DNA of 64,000 nucleotides from Beroe forskalii (GCA_011033025.1 WFMF01000069.1:372001-436000); one strand, 5' to 3'; counted from the stretch's first letter, positions 11,833 to 23,685 are shown. Made by a program: numbers and translations. The notes: generated by a model from the letters alone, not told the origin.

Positions 11833-12363
11833 CTTGATATCCGGTATCAATGACGGGGACCACCCAAAGTCCTCGGTGCGGGTCTCGAGTGAGGCAAGCC
11901 GGTCCTCAAGCCGTGCCGTGTGCTCCTCTGCGGCCACCACTCTGGACAAAAGAGCCCTCATCTCTTGGTGGTGCTGCTCACCCTGTAGCTGTAGCTCGCG
12001 GAACCCCGCCTCCATACTGTCCACTTTCTCCTCCAATCTCTTGATGCTGCTAACCACAGCACGCAGGCTGTCCGCTATATCCCTGCTCACAGTGTGTTCA
12101 ATGGTGTTAATATTGTCATGCATCGGGGAAGAAGTAACAAAGTTGGTGCGTTTAACCTCGCCAAAGTTGTGGTCAGATAAATTACTATCATCTGCAGTTT
12201 TACGCTTCACACTGGTACCTTCATTAGCACCACGTAAATCTGCAGGCTCACCAGTAGGATGATGGCGTGGCTCCTCAGCACTACCACTCAAACCTGTGAC
12301 CGAGTCTACCGCCTCTAGAACCTGGTCGGCAAAAAAACCCATATTGTTCAGCATGCTATTCAT
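11833..12363 (-). CDS. Probable first coding exon of an unrecognised coiled-coil protein
   Basis: The minus-strand frame opens with ATG at 12363 and codes 177 residues before a strong splice donor, AAG|GTAAGA, at 11833/11832. The exon ends exactly in phase 0. Reading on past the donor meets a stop after seven codons. Residues 1-80 are polar, with a basic KRK at 53-55. Residues 95-162 form a long heptad coiled coil (IKRLEEKVDSME, LEDRLASLETR). Base composition is far richer in G and C than its neighbours, which supports coding. The start follows an A-rich context without an acceptor, so it is probably the true start. The next exon would lie in or beyond the poor block at 11046-11800. It could be a host gene or the ORF1 of a retroelement; no family was recognised. 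Confidence 0.55.
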
Positions 12364-12795
12364 TGTAAATACGATAGAATTCGTCTAGCAAGGTGGGTAT
12401 AGAGCAGACAACTGTTGGAAGAATAAAATAAGACCGTGTAAGTAACAGGTTAATTGACACAAATTGCAATCAGTGAGTCAACCACTCCGAATGTACAATG
12501 TATAGTATTAATAGAGAATACAAGATTAAGATGGACTACAGTGTATTAGGTAAAAAAGAAATCAGAATACCATAAACGAGAGGTGATGCAAAATGAAATA
12601 AAAAAGATAAGAAGTTTAGAATCTTAAACCTTACCAGAGATTCTAAACCACATTACTTGCAGCAAATACTTTGCGCTCGCTTATAATATTGCCATAGTAA
12701 GATAGTAAAGTTACTTGGCACATTTGATCTGAATTCTTTGATCTGATTTATTGCGATTTTCTGACCGCTTAAACACCTACACAGGCACAGCAACT
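12364..12795. other. Stretch upstream of the coiled-coil exon
   Basis: It is AT-rich and would hold the 5' untranslated region and promoter of the minus-strand exon. I see no clear TATA box or acceptor. Confidence 0.35.
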
Positions 12796-12801
12796 TCACA
12801 A

Positions 12802-13599
12802 GGGGGGGGCCAACCCCTCAATTTTGTTGGATATCAAAAAATCGCCAATAGGGGGTTTAATTTTGGGGGGTTTCGGGGGGGTTTGAGGGGGCTTTATTCT
12901 AAGTGAAAAAAAGGGAATTTTTTTCTCAAATGGTACCATTTTTGTTCCTGATTTTTTGCACCATTTCAAAATGGTACCATTTTTGGTCGTGATTTTTGGC
13001 GATTTTCTAAAATGGTACCATTTTTGTTTACAGTTTTTGGTACCATTTTTGTTTCTGATTTTCAGCATCTTTTTCAAATGGTACCATTTTGTGTCTGATT
13101 TTTTGCACCCTTTCGAAATGGTACCATTTTTGTTCCTGACTTTTTGCACCATTTCAAAATGGTACCATTTTTGGTTGTGATTTTTGGCGATTTTTAGAAA
13201 TGGTACCATTTTTGTTTCCGGTTTTTGGTACCATTTTTGTTTATAATTTTTGGAACTTTTATGAAATGGTACCATTTTTGTTTCTGATTTTCAGCATCTT
13301 TTTCAAATGGTACCAAATTTGTGTCCGATTTTTGCGCCTTTTCGAAATGGTACCTTTTTTATTCGTGATTTTTGGCAACTTTTTCAAATGGTACCATTTT
13401 GTTTCTTCATTTTGGTGCTTTTTTGAATCATACTAGAATAATTTTTGCTGTCGATAGGGGGTTTAATTTTGGGGGGTTTAATTTTTGCTGTCGATAGGGG
13501 GTTTAATTTTGGGGGGTTTAATTTAACCCCCTGGTGGATATAACAAATTTCCAATAGGGGGCTTAATTTTGGGGGGTTTTGGGGGGTTTGCCCCCCCCC
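12802..13599. mobile_element. G-rich ended element carrying a minisatellite, TCACAA duplication
   Basis: TCACAA occurs at 12796-12801 and 13600-13605. Between them the ends are inverted: GGGGGGGGCCAACCCC on the left, and on the right a strand whose complement reads GGGGGGGGGCAAACCCC. Inside both ends, in direct orientation, stands the phrase ccaatagggggtttaatttt followed by a run of G. I infer a non-autonomous element with a 5-6 bp target duplication. Superfamily unknown, no transposase. Confidence 0.55.
12925..13405. repeat. About 40-bp minisatellite built on AAATGGTACCATTTTTG
   Basis: The palindromic core tggtacca recurs about 13 times from 12931 to 13389, mostly 38-42 bases apart, alternating with variants of gttcctgattttttgcacc. 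Open frames on both strands (repeating MVPFL or KWYHF) follow the repeat and are not genes. Confidence 0.9.
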
Positions 13600-13605
13600 T
13601 CACAA

Positions 13606-14329
13606 ATAATTTGGTATGAACTACCATGCTAAAAGTGCAAATGAATCCTGACTGTAAGGCTCTCTTGGTGTTATTATATCCGAGCTATCAACCAAATTTC
13701 TCGGCTACCTTGGTCCAATATTGATCTGTGAAATGGAACAAATTTCAGTGTCAGGTATTGGACCTTTAAAGTTCTAACAATCACAATATCATGTATTATG
13801 GTCCAATCAGAACCTCAGATTACTGTGAGCTTATCAAAGTATTAAACAGCGTTGTGAATATTCCATTAGATTTTGGCGACTGGGGGAGAGAGCCCTGAGA
13901 ACCTGACAATGTATGCCTGCCACCAGATCCTTGTCGATGATACCGTTTATTTCGACTGAAAATGTCAACCAAAGTTCACAAATCATAATCTCATTATCTA
14001 GCGATAATTTATCTGTCAAAGACCTAGTGTGCTTGAGGTAGGCTCATTCCACTCGTGATTATAATCCGTATAGAAGGTTGAAAATTGAGGTGCCTGTCTT
14101 TGTCGATAATGTTAAACCCACATCCAGAAACACGCGAGTCCATGAGTCTGACTCGGAGGAAATTGATTTTGAGAGGAAATTTTTGGTGGTTCGAGAGGAT
14201 TTTTTTTGTATGAAAATGTTAATTTTAGATTCTGACGGAAGAGGAAAATGTTCATATTTTTAAGTCAAGTGTCACAAATATGTTTCATTCATGAGCAAAA
14301 GGAATATGATGTGATTCTAAATTGAATTT
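13606..14329. other. Stretch without a supported gene
   Basis: Short open frames occur on both strands but none carries a recognisable motif. A satellite begins at its right end. Confidence 0.4.
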
Positions 14330-16115
14330 AAAGGCAGATTTCGTATGAAGATGGAAAAATTTTCGCCTGCGGCGGGCTGTTGTGATCAAAATGGTCTTAG
14401 ACACAGCCACAGGACGTGTGAACTGTGAAGTACATCAAAAATCTTCGTGTGCGGCGGACTGTTGTTAAATCAAATTATCAATACCAAATTGACATTAGAG
14501 GCAGATTCAGATGCAAAAAACCCTAAAAATTTTCGCCTACGGCGGGCTGTTGTGATCAAATTATGTTATTCAATTATTCAAGACACAGCCACGTGCCACG
14601 GATGTATTGAAATTTTTGCTTGCAACGGGTTATTCCAATCAAATTGTTCATTACCAAATTGACTTAAGAGGCAGATTCAGATGAAAAAACCCTAAAAATT
14701 TTCGCCTGCGGCAGGCTGCTGTGATCAATTTATGTCAATGAATTGGTTTCAGACCCAACCACAGATGTGAAACTTGAAAAAATTTTCGCCTTTGGCGGAC
14801 TTTTGTAAGCAAATTATTGATACTGAAATGACTTTTGAGGCAGATTTCTTATTACGATACAAAATATTCTAAAAATTTTCGCCTGCGGCAGGCTGCTGTG
14901 ATCGAATTGCGTTGGTAAAATGATAAATTGGACTTAGACACAGCCACAGGAAGTGTGAAGTGCATTTAAAATTTCCGCCTGCGGCGGACTGCTGTAATCA
15001 AATTATCAATTCCAAAATGACTTTATATTAGAGGCAGATTCAGATGCAAAAATACCCTTAAGATTTTCCCCTGTCGTGGGCTGTTGTGATCAAATTATGT
15101 TATTTAATCAATCAAGACACAGCCACCTGCCACGGATGTAAAGCAATTAAAATTTTCGCTTGCAAACGGGTTATTCCAATCAAATTGTTCATTACCAAAT
15201 TCACTTATGAGGCAGATTCAGATGAAAATAACCCTAAAAATTTTCGCCTGCGGCGGGCTGCTGTGACCAATTTGGGTCAATGAATTGGTTTCAGACCCAG
15301 CCACAGATGTGAAACTTGAAAACATTTTCGCCTTTGGTTGACTATTGTAAGCAAGTTATTGATACTGAATTGACTTTTGAGGCAGATTTCTTATTACGAT
15401 TCAAAATATTCTAAAAATTTTCGCCTGCAGCGGGCAATTGTGATCAAATTGCGTTGATAAAATGATAAATTGGACGTAGACACAGCCACAGGAAGTGTGA
15501 AGCGCATTTAAAATTTCCACCTGCGGCGGACTGCTGTAATCAAATTATCAATACCAAAATGACTTTATATTAGAGGCAGATTCAGATGCAAAAATACCCT
15601 TAAGATTTTCCCCTGTCATGGGCTGTTGTGATCAAATTATGTTATTCAACCAAGACACAGCCACGGATGCGTAGCAACTAAAATTTTCGCTTGCAACGGG
15701 TTATTTCAAATTGTTCACTACCAAATTGATTTAAGAGGCAGATTCAGATGCGAATAACCCTAAAAATTATCGACTGCAGCGGGCTGTTGTGATCAAATTG
15801 TGTCAATGAATTGGTTTTAGACCCAGCCACAGATGTGAAACATATAAAACTTTCGCCTTTGGCGGACTTTTGTAAGCAAATTATTGATATCAAATTGACT
15901 TTAGAGGCAGATTCAGATGCAAAAATTCCTGAAAATTTTCGCCTGCGGCGGGCTGTTGTAATCAAATTATACAGATTTCTGCAAATATTAATGCAAAACA
16001 CCAAAAATTTTCGCCTGCGGCGGGCTGTTGTGATTCATTATCCTACTAAATTGGTCCTAGACATAGTTTTCGATGTGAAACTTTAAAAATTTTCGCCTGC
16101 GGCGCTCAGAAATAT
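14330..16115. repeat. Satellite of about 85-90 bp units with a higher-order period near 540 bp
   Basis: A core of aaaattttcgcctgcggcgg followed by gctgttgtgatcaaat returns about 21 times. The sequences between cores are of several types (gacacagccac..., gaggcagattcagatg..., ttgcttgcaacggg...). These types repeat in fixed order, so blocks starting near 14690, 15235 and 15775 match one another at about 540-bp spacing. The array ends abruptly at about 16105. Confidence 0.85.
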
Positions 16116-16460
16116 CAGTAAGGACCAAAAACTACAATTACAAATGAACAATATTGTCGTATTATCGTTCCTTGTATTTATTTGTGGTCTTTTTTGCGAG
16201 CGAAGCGAGCAAGTCACAGAAATCATAAAAAATGGGTCTCAGAGGAAATTCAAAATTTTCTGGATGTGGGATGTTAAAGTGTATTATTTTGATGATTGCT
16301 GGTTCTAGCTGATGAAGCTATATATGCTAGTTATTTGTTAAGTCTTTTTCGTATCATAGCATGACAATCTAATAAAGTAATAAACACAAACACGATAATC
16401 CAACTCTTCAAAATGTAAGCGCCATGAGTATAATCAGTATTAAAAGGTTTGACTATTAAG
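16116..16460. other. Spacer between satellite and ORF1-like gene
   Basis: It contains the mirror-symmetric motif gagcgaagcgag at 16198-16209, also found in hairpin loops at 47430 and 48692. No gene was recognised. Confidence 0.4.
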
Positions 16461-16462
16461 GG

Positions 16463-16514
16463 CTATAAAAATTATTTCACTTCTCTTATTTCTACTCACT
16501 TCTCTTATTTCTAC
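16463..16514 (+). promoter_or_regulatory. Possible TATA promoter and duplicated start region
   Basis: TATAAAAA at 16463-16470 is followed about 30 bases later by a pyrimidine-rich tract made of two exact copies of the 19-mer tcacttctcttatttctac (16477-16495, 16496-16514). A transcript starting in the tract would have a leader of a little over 100 bases before the ATG at 16619. The duplication could equally be the repeated 5' end of a LINE. Confidence 0.35.
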
Positions 16515-16618
16515 TTTTCGTTTGTTTCGAATTTCGCTCTCCGACTTTTAACAGTACCAGTAAGGCGACACCACCTCTCCACCTACCACCTTGTGGTTTG
16601 TGCGACTTGTGAACAACT

Positions 16619-17611
16619 ATGACGAGTAAACTGGATTCCCTGGTGGTACGAATGGAAGAGCTTTGTTCCGAGATTTTCACGCTTGGAGGAAGTGGCGGAG
16701 TAAAACCGAAAGATATTGAAAAAAAGTTCAACAAAGGGCCCATGTCAGAGTTGACATTTGATCTTTTCACCTGCCTTTATGAGGCCCAGAAATATCTCAA
16801 GAACCACAAGAAAGAAACAGAAAACATGAAAATGGAAAGACATCAAATTGATACTCTGAACTCTAGCATTGAAGAAGGAATGTCCTCCCAAACTAAAATG
16901 ATGAACAGCATCCTGGAAGAAGTCAAAGAAAATGGAAAGAAATTATTGGAACTCAAGGCAGACATTGAGAATCAGGCAGAAAAAGTGTATGAAGAGGCTG
17001 AAAAAGTTTCAACATATGCCGATATACTACAGAAGTCAGCAGAAACTTATAACAACGGAGTAAGCAATCAACCCGAAACATTGGCTAAGCAAATGGTTTC
17101 CGAGATGAAAGCGTCCAACAGAAGATGTAACCTCGTATTCTATGGTATACGAGGAATTCACGTTGATCTCGAGAATGATATCTTCGACTACAGAAGTGAA
17201 CTTGACGGTGTACTGAAACAAATGGAGAATAGATTAGAGTTTTCCATAAAACCTAATTATGTGGAACTATTGAGGAAATCGAACGATTTCCATCATGATG
17301 ACGAAATAGGACAAGACGTATCAACCTGTACACTACGAGTTCAGTTCCAGAGTGAGTTCATTGCGACCAAGGTGCTAGAAAGGTCGAAGCATCTGAAACG
17401 CTCTGAAGAGTACACCAAAGTTTACATCGCACCGGATCGGACATTTGCTGAACGAAAAGCAAGAGCAGAACTCGTCGAAAAATTGAAGGAAAAGATCAAA
17501 AACGAACCATCTATTAAATGGGTCATTCGTAAGGGTGAGGTTGTTAGCAATGGTTCATTTGGACGACGTCGTCGTACTGCGTTGGTCAGTTCGAACTCAG
17601 ACTCTAAATAG
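16619..17611 (+). CDS. Intact LINE ORF1-like RNA-binding protein, 330 residues
   Basis: A single open exon from ATG to TAG. Residues about 45-135 are strongly charged and predicted coiled coil (IEEGMSSQTKMMNSILEEV). Residues 168-248 have the order of an ORF1 RRM-like domain (RRCNLVFYGI at 169-178, then TLRVQFQSEFIATKVLERS at 238-256). Residues 265-310 match the usual C-terminal block of such proteins (KVYIAPDRTFAERKARAELV, then KWVIRKGEVV), followed by a basic RRRR. In LINEs this protein trimerises and binds the element RNA in the cytoplasm. No endonuclease or reverse transcriptase frame follows within the window, so it is either an ORF1-only (HAL1-type) element or a gene derived from one. 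The full open frame suggests youth or selection. Confident on the family, unsure on element versus gene. Confidence 0.8.
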   Translation: MTSKLDSLVVRMEELCSEIFTLGGSGGVKPKDIEKKFNKGPMSELTFDLFTCLYEAQKYLKNHKKETENMKMERHQIDTLNSSIEEGMSSQTKMMNSILEEVKENGKKLLELKADIENQAEKVYEEAEKVSTYADILQKSAETYNNGVSNQPETLAKQMVSEMKASNRRCNLVFYGIRGIHVDLENDIFDYRSELDGVLKQMENRLEFSIKPNYVELLRKSNDFHHDDEIGQDVSTCTLRVQFQSEFIATKVLERSKHLKRSEEYTKVYIAPDRTFAERKARAELVEKLKEKIKNEPSIKWVIRKGEVVSNGSFGRRRRTALVSSNSDSK

Positions 17612-17738
17612 AAGTATGAGAGGTCCACTGATTTGTTTGTTAATCACCAAACTGAATAACAATCTACAGTATGATTTGGAATTGGGGTAGATTTAGAGTT
17701 TTTATGTAAGAGTTGAGTTGGCTAAGCTGCCAAAACAT

Positions 17739-17784
17739 TATTATTATTATTATTATTATTACTATGTTTAAAATAGTTAATAAA
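17739..17784 (+). terminator. ATT microsatellite and AATAAA signal downstream of the ORF1-like gene
   Basis: A run of att units at about 17739-17761 is followed by AATAAA at 17779-17784, some 170 bases after the stop codon. This is a plausible polyadenylation signal, or the simple-repeat 3' end of a LINE. Confidence 0.4.
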
Positions 17785-18678
17785 TTATGGAAGTCCGGAT
17801 AGTTCGGGTCTAAAGGCATCCTCGTTTTTCCTGGTCTAGCTTAACTCGGAGACATGGCTCCAGCTGTTCTAGCTTATTATTTTCCTTTAATTTGTGTGGG
17901 AGCGGGGTTTCTTGAGACCTTGATTATCAACACTTCAAAAATTGAAATCTTTCTTATCTGAAGAAAGTTTTATTGTGTTAGTATTTTCTACGTAATATAA
18001 TTAAGTCATATCGGTGTATTCAATTATATTTTCTTTCTTTGCATGGATTATCATAATCAGCATTGCATCACAAGACGTTTTTTGGGCCCAGTTTAATTTT
18101 CATTAAAATGAATATTTCAAAATAATATGTACAGTTGAATGTTGAATTTTTCTACAGGTGCTCGCTGAGAAACTGAGACTAAATGTCTCCAGGACAGGGA
18201 TGTCTGAAATCTGCACAGGGATTCTCCCTGAAATCAAACAATGAGTGATGGGTTATGCATATGGATTATAGATGCGCAGGAGTTACCATTGTATCTTCAT
18301 AAATCGGTCTTGACATGAATCATGATTGGAGACCCAGATTACCCAGCGGCATAACATAAAGTCGGGTTCATATTCCTGTCATTGATAAAATATTCATGTA
18401 TTCCGTTTCCTCCCGCATATTATCAATGTTATTATTATTATGCTGAAAGTTAAACCCCGCCGTGCTGTAGAATGCTGTGAAGCTGATTATATGCGGCGTA
18501 TTGCGTCATTGCTGATCGTGTGCACATTTCTCAAATTCTTTGGATTTAGTCACTGTGGGCGTTTTTTACTCATCTCGATTCTCGATAATGAAGGTATATA
18601 ATATTATGATGAGAACTAAACGAGCATTATATAGACTTTAGAAAAGCCACTTGCACAACCCTTCTTGTATATTTTCAG
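17785..18678. other. Stretch without a supported gene
   Basis: No repeat or coding motif recognised. A weak polypyrimidine stretch precedes the acceptor described at 18678. Confidence 0.4.
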
Positions 18679-19056
18679 TTGTCCTGTAGCACACTGTAGT
18701 GATATTGGCAGTGAATTGAGCGACCTGGGTTTGCCTAAGCAGGCACTCGGCATGCCACGTAGCCAGTGGGGACTAACGTCGGCCTGCCCAGACCTGCGTA
18801 GGTCAGTATGGCAGTATAGTGCTAGCTTAGTACACCAAACCCAGTGTTACTCAAGTATAATAGCACCAGGTAAAACATGCCTAGTATCCCTTAATCAGCT
18901 CAGTGCAATACTGGTGTTATACCTATATTGGCTCAATACACCTGTAGATGTTCTTGATACTATGATAAATGTGTGCGCGCGTTCATACTATGACAGTGTA
19001 GTCACTTTATTAATGTTATATAATATATATGCCCTGATATGTACATGCAGTACTTG
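18679..19056 (+). CDS. Candidate internal exon, product unrecognised
   Basis: An open stretch lies between an acceptor-like tatattttcag at 18668-18678 and a strong donor, TTG|GTAAGT, at 19056/19057. It stays open over all 378 bases in one plus-strand frame, and its GC content is higher than the flanks. The product (ELSDLGLPKQALGMPRSQWG, then Leu- and Tyr-rich text) has no motif I know. The signals are common enough by chance that this remains a weak call. Confidence 0.2.
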
Positions 19057-20025
19057 GTAAGTTAGCGTTCACGTCATTGACAAGTATGTAGTCGTATGAA
19101 GTAAATGCTAGCCAGTGCTCCACCTTCTACACAGCACAGGCAGCTGATTGGCGGGGTAGAGTGACGTCATTATCAGGGGTTACCATGGTGCGTGTGTGAC
19201 GTGAGAGGGCATGTGCAGTTTCATTCGTGCAGGCACACACACACACACATATATTATTATATCATTCTCTTCTTCATCACCATACGATTCATATAGTTAT
19301 TAATTTATGACTTTGCCAGCAGTAACTTACGCGTGTCCATGCCTAGCTCTCGCTACTATTTGCTATTGTTATTATTATTATTATTGTGCTATTGGTTAGG
19401 TGCGTTTTTGTCATTTTTACGCCGGTTACGTTTAGTTTTGCGCGTTTGCTACCGGTTGACGTCTGCTCATTTTGACATTTTGTTAGGTACTGATTTTGTC
19501 TATGAGATTATGAGATTTTGTGATCGTTTTTTGTTATAATGATATTTTTTCTATATTTCTATGCACTTCTGAGTGCTTTTTTGTAATTTACACTTTTACG
19601 TGGGCATCTATTTCTGTCCTCCACTGTCGAGCGTACCTATTTTTCACAGCATATCACAAAGCTCTATAACAAATCAAACCTCTTCGTACATAATGGCCCT
19701 CTGATTGCGGTAGCACCAGCAGCAGCTGACATCATTCGTTATTAAAATTGTGATGAGTTCTGATGTGCTTGATGTTCAATATATATAATATCATGACACC
19801 CAAAGCCTCCCCCTCTCTCTCTCTCTCAATCACTCTCTCACTGTTTCGCAATATGTCTCAGTGTCCTACTCCTCCTGCTAAATAGCGAATATATCTCACT
19901 CTCTAGTGTGCCTCTTGTTGTGTTGTTCCTCCTTGGTATTCTTATTCTTTCCGATCTCAGTCTCCTTGAAATCCAAGTCATGGAGTATCAATACTCTTGC
20001 AATTCTATCGTTATCATCATAATCA
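19057..20025. other. Stretch left of duplication copy A, simple repeats only
   Basis: It holds a CA run near 19234, an ATT run near 19370 and a CT run near 19812. No gene was supported. Confidence 0.5.
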
Positions 20026-20483
20026 TAAGGTACTATTGACTGCTTTAAACTTTTCAACATTTGCAACTGTACTTTGTTTTATATGAGCTCACTTACATAT
20101 TCATTTATGAAGAAAACTTATACCTTTTTGTCCTTTCACATCTGAAAACATTTAGTATGATGTCATGCATAGCGTTAAATGCACTCAAGTGTAAAATTAT
20201 GTGATTTGTCAAACTTAATTTTTATTTTGCTGTATATGATTAACGGACTTAAATGTAGAGATTAGAATTGATTGGATGACATTTGAAATTGCGGCTTTTC
20301 TTATAAATTTTCGGTGTCCTTACATTTATTTAATTGTGATATGGCAGTATTTCAGCTTCAATAATTCACTGACACAAGTATAAACAAATGATAAGTATAT
20401 CATTCCAACCATTAACTTACTTATTCAAGGAGTTTTAATATTTTCAACATTAACTGATAATTTTTCGTACATACTAGATGGGA

Positions 20484-21304
20484 TCTCTTATATATAATTT
20501 GGTAAGAGCACGTGAATAATGTCTGTTTGTGCGGGCGCACAGTTTAAATTTGAGCTTGCCAAGAAAATATCAACTTATCAAGAGAAACGAACGGGGAAAA
20601 TGTGCTTATTGGTGCCGTTGTCATGGTCACTGGAAACTGCACGTGCAGGTTATGATCAGTTGTATGCGAGTGCTTTCTGATACGCTGCTAATTGCTGCGT
20701 CGTGGTTTTTGTTAATTTTACGTTTTCTACATTTAAAATTGAAGATCTAAAGATAGTGAATGGGTATGGCTGGCATCGGGGAGGCTATAGGCGATAGAAT
20801 TCCCTTTCTGAATCAGTGGCAATGGTCGGTCAATTTATCAAATCGATGATTAAAATGGTTTCAACTAAATAATGTTAATCGAGCAATTATTGAAAGAAAT
20901 TTAAGATTAACCAAAGCAAAATCAAATTGATCAAATTGGGCATGGCATATATTATTGCGAATTTGGGAATCTTGGCGTAAATCAATGCGCTATTCAACGT
21001 TCAGTATGCATTTACGGTTCTCAGATTGCAGTTAAACTAACTTGGTCGTACAATTGCAATTAGACAAAACTGGCCTTCATGGGACAGCATTACTAAAAGT
21101 GACAGACGTGTTATTGTAAATTTTGCTCCTTCATAAACTTTTCATATTTCAAAATTTGCAGCTGGCGTAAATGCATTAATTGTTTTCATTCTTCACTGCG
21201 GTAAGAAAAGAAAAATTGTCTTGATAACTTGAATTGCAATTTTGGAATTCTGCGAGGGAGGCGCCGAGTGAGCTACGTTTTAGCAGGCCCAACGGGCCTG
21301 CTAG
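20484..21304 (+). mobile_element. Non-autonomous Helitron, present in copy A only
   Basis: The element begins TCTCTTATATATAATTTGG after an A and ends CTAG before a T. The terminal CTAG is preceded by a perfect hairpin at 21283-21301: 8-bp stem GCAGGCCC, loop AAC. Copy B at 30378/30379 has A directly followed by T at the same point, the intact empty site. A 5' TC, a 3' hairpin plus CTRR, an A|T target and no target duplication are the defining marks of Helitrons. At 821 bp it has no RepHel frame and would depend on an autonomous relative. The hairpin abuts the CTAG more closely than the usual 10-12 base gap. Confidence 0.85.
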
Positions 21305-23685
21305 TTTAAAAATAAATTCGGTTCTCTGAAGTTCTCAATGCTGCTCAATGTAGTAGCAGAGGCTAGACACAGATGGTGCTTGAGTTTGACGTAATCATTG
21401 GTATCCATCACCGTTCATAAGAGGTCAAGTTTTATGACGTCAGTGTGACATCAGTTGACCTCTTAAAACCATGGAGATGACGTTAAGGCTCCTACTTCTG
21501 CCAGTTGATGCCTGGTGAATGATAGTGAAATCTTGGCGTCATTGTCCTAGATCGTCCAAAGGGGCATGTATTAGTCCACGGAAGTTTCTTTTTTATTGAT
21601 TTCTTTGTCGTCTGTGCCGCTTGTTTTCTTGCTGGGGTCGGGTTTTCAACCATACCAATAAGCAGTGGTCGAGGTGGATTGAGAACCCATCCGTTGACTT
21701 ATCAATTCAACCACTTACTTGCTCGACCACTATTTGAATTAGATCTAGATAAGTAGCTCTCCTAGTCTCCTACTTTAGTATTATGATTTGAGATGACTTT
21801 TTATCACTTTATCACACCCTCTGCTTTTGTGCTTTTACAAGTATCTATCTCATGCCCTCTCCGAGTCTTCTGATCGTTTTACCGAAGAATCTAAGTAGTA
21901 CAGCTATTCCCCCTTATCTGACCAGTTGAACTTGTTTTAGCAGTTCCGGAAGCATGGTCCCCCAATAGATGACCTTATTCTACTCGGTGAGTCAACTTGA
22001 TGAAAGAATCACTCAATCGCAATATGAATTCATTGATTATTTTTCGTAAATTTACAATATATTTATTCTAAATTCTTAAATTGCTATAAATGCTAGTAAC
22101 CTCTTGTGTAATGCTAGTAACCTCTTGTTATGAGTCAAATGTTATGTTTATGAGTCAAATGGAAAATACACATAGAAGATGCGTGAGCAGCGTAGCTTTA
22201 AAATTAAGAAATTTCTTCTGCCAATAGCAGTTCCTAATGCTATGGCATATCTGCTCTTGCATCTTCCTTTTCTAAGACGAAAGGCACATCCTATTATTAT
22301 CGTACTGATTGAGTATCTCAACCATAATATGAACAGTTTATGAGCCATTTAATCTTACTGCCTGATTTTATAATAGCATAGGGGGGGCAATTATCATAAT
22401 ATTATGTATTTGATTATTTGAGAATGGTACACACCAAGAAATACATGACAGTCCTATGAAGGGCACCTGTCAAATGAGCTGTCTAACGATCTGTAATTTA
22501 AGACACTTCTTGTTATAAAAAGTGGCGTACATTTTTAATCACTGGATAGGACACCTCAGTCGTACCGTTTACCATAAGATACATGCACCATTCAAAGGCA
22601 AATTTGCCTTCGCTGGCGCCTGGCAGTTGTCAATAAATACCTGTCACCTCTCCCCCTCACAACATCTACATGATATTGAGCATGACAACACACCCCCGCT
22701 GCAAAACATTCCACTTCTGATGGCCATCTGACAGTTCGTTAATAGACTCTTACGAATTCGAATCATCTGGAGAATGTCACTAGAGAAGCTATCGGACGAT
22801 CATGCTAAACAAATCGGTATAACTACAGTTGTTAAATTAATTTATTGTTGTTTTCTTGAGAATTAGTAAATTGACGATCATATTATGATGATTCGATCAA
22901 ATTAGTGTGAAACATTATTCATTTATAGTTAAATAAGACGCTCCTCGTTTTTCAAGGGTTGAGATTCGTAACACCGTACAGCTTTTCGATGGTATAATGG
23001 TATAATGTCACCTTACATGCAAGAAATGATCCAGCGTTCATTAAGCAGAGTTCAATCGTCCACTAAAAGAAATTTTGACTCGATGTTGATTAAAAAGCAA
23101 CGGTATATTTAACCGTCAAATTATAAAGACTTCAGGGATACTACTGGGCCGCTCTAAGTGTGGCTGGTTTCATATAAGGCTGGATAATTAATTTCTGATA
23201 ATTTGTTGAATTTGTACTTTGTAGATATACAGTAAATTCGGATTTATTACAAAAAACGGAGGTCGGGGCTGATCATCATAATGAAAGCTTAGTGCAATGG
23301 GATAAATGAAATGGAAACCATTAGTTGACACTTAAATTAAGCTTTAAATGATTGCTTTCGCGTTGATATGTTTCAGAATTTTCCCTAGTTGTGGCTAATA
23401 TCTAACATGGTTTAAAATGAGGTAATTTGACTTAGGATCATATCATATACGATCGTCAGAACTCAGTCATAGCTCTCAATATACTAATATAATAGAAATG
23501 ATAGAGGATAATAAACATAATAGAAGAGTAAAACACTTACTAGGAGTTAAGTCAGATACATATCATATTGACCGATGTTATCGAAGTTATGGAGTCAATA
23601 GCTCCCTGACTGCTACACGCGCGGCATTTTGTTATTGTTTCTTGTTGTGAAGGAAAATGATAGAGCGCTTCATTTAAAATATTAA

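Noticed and set aside
12925-13405. GGTACC repeat array as a CRISPR array
   Set aside because: Spacers are themselves repeated variants, there are no cas genes, and the setting is eukaryotic.
12796-13436. Frames rich in MVPF and KWYHF on both strands
   Set aside because: They are translations of the GGTACC minisatellite.
18679-19056. Confident naming of the splice-bounded open stretch
   Set aside because: The product matches no family I know; kept only as a weak candidate exon.
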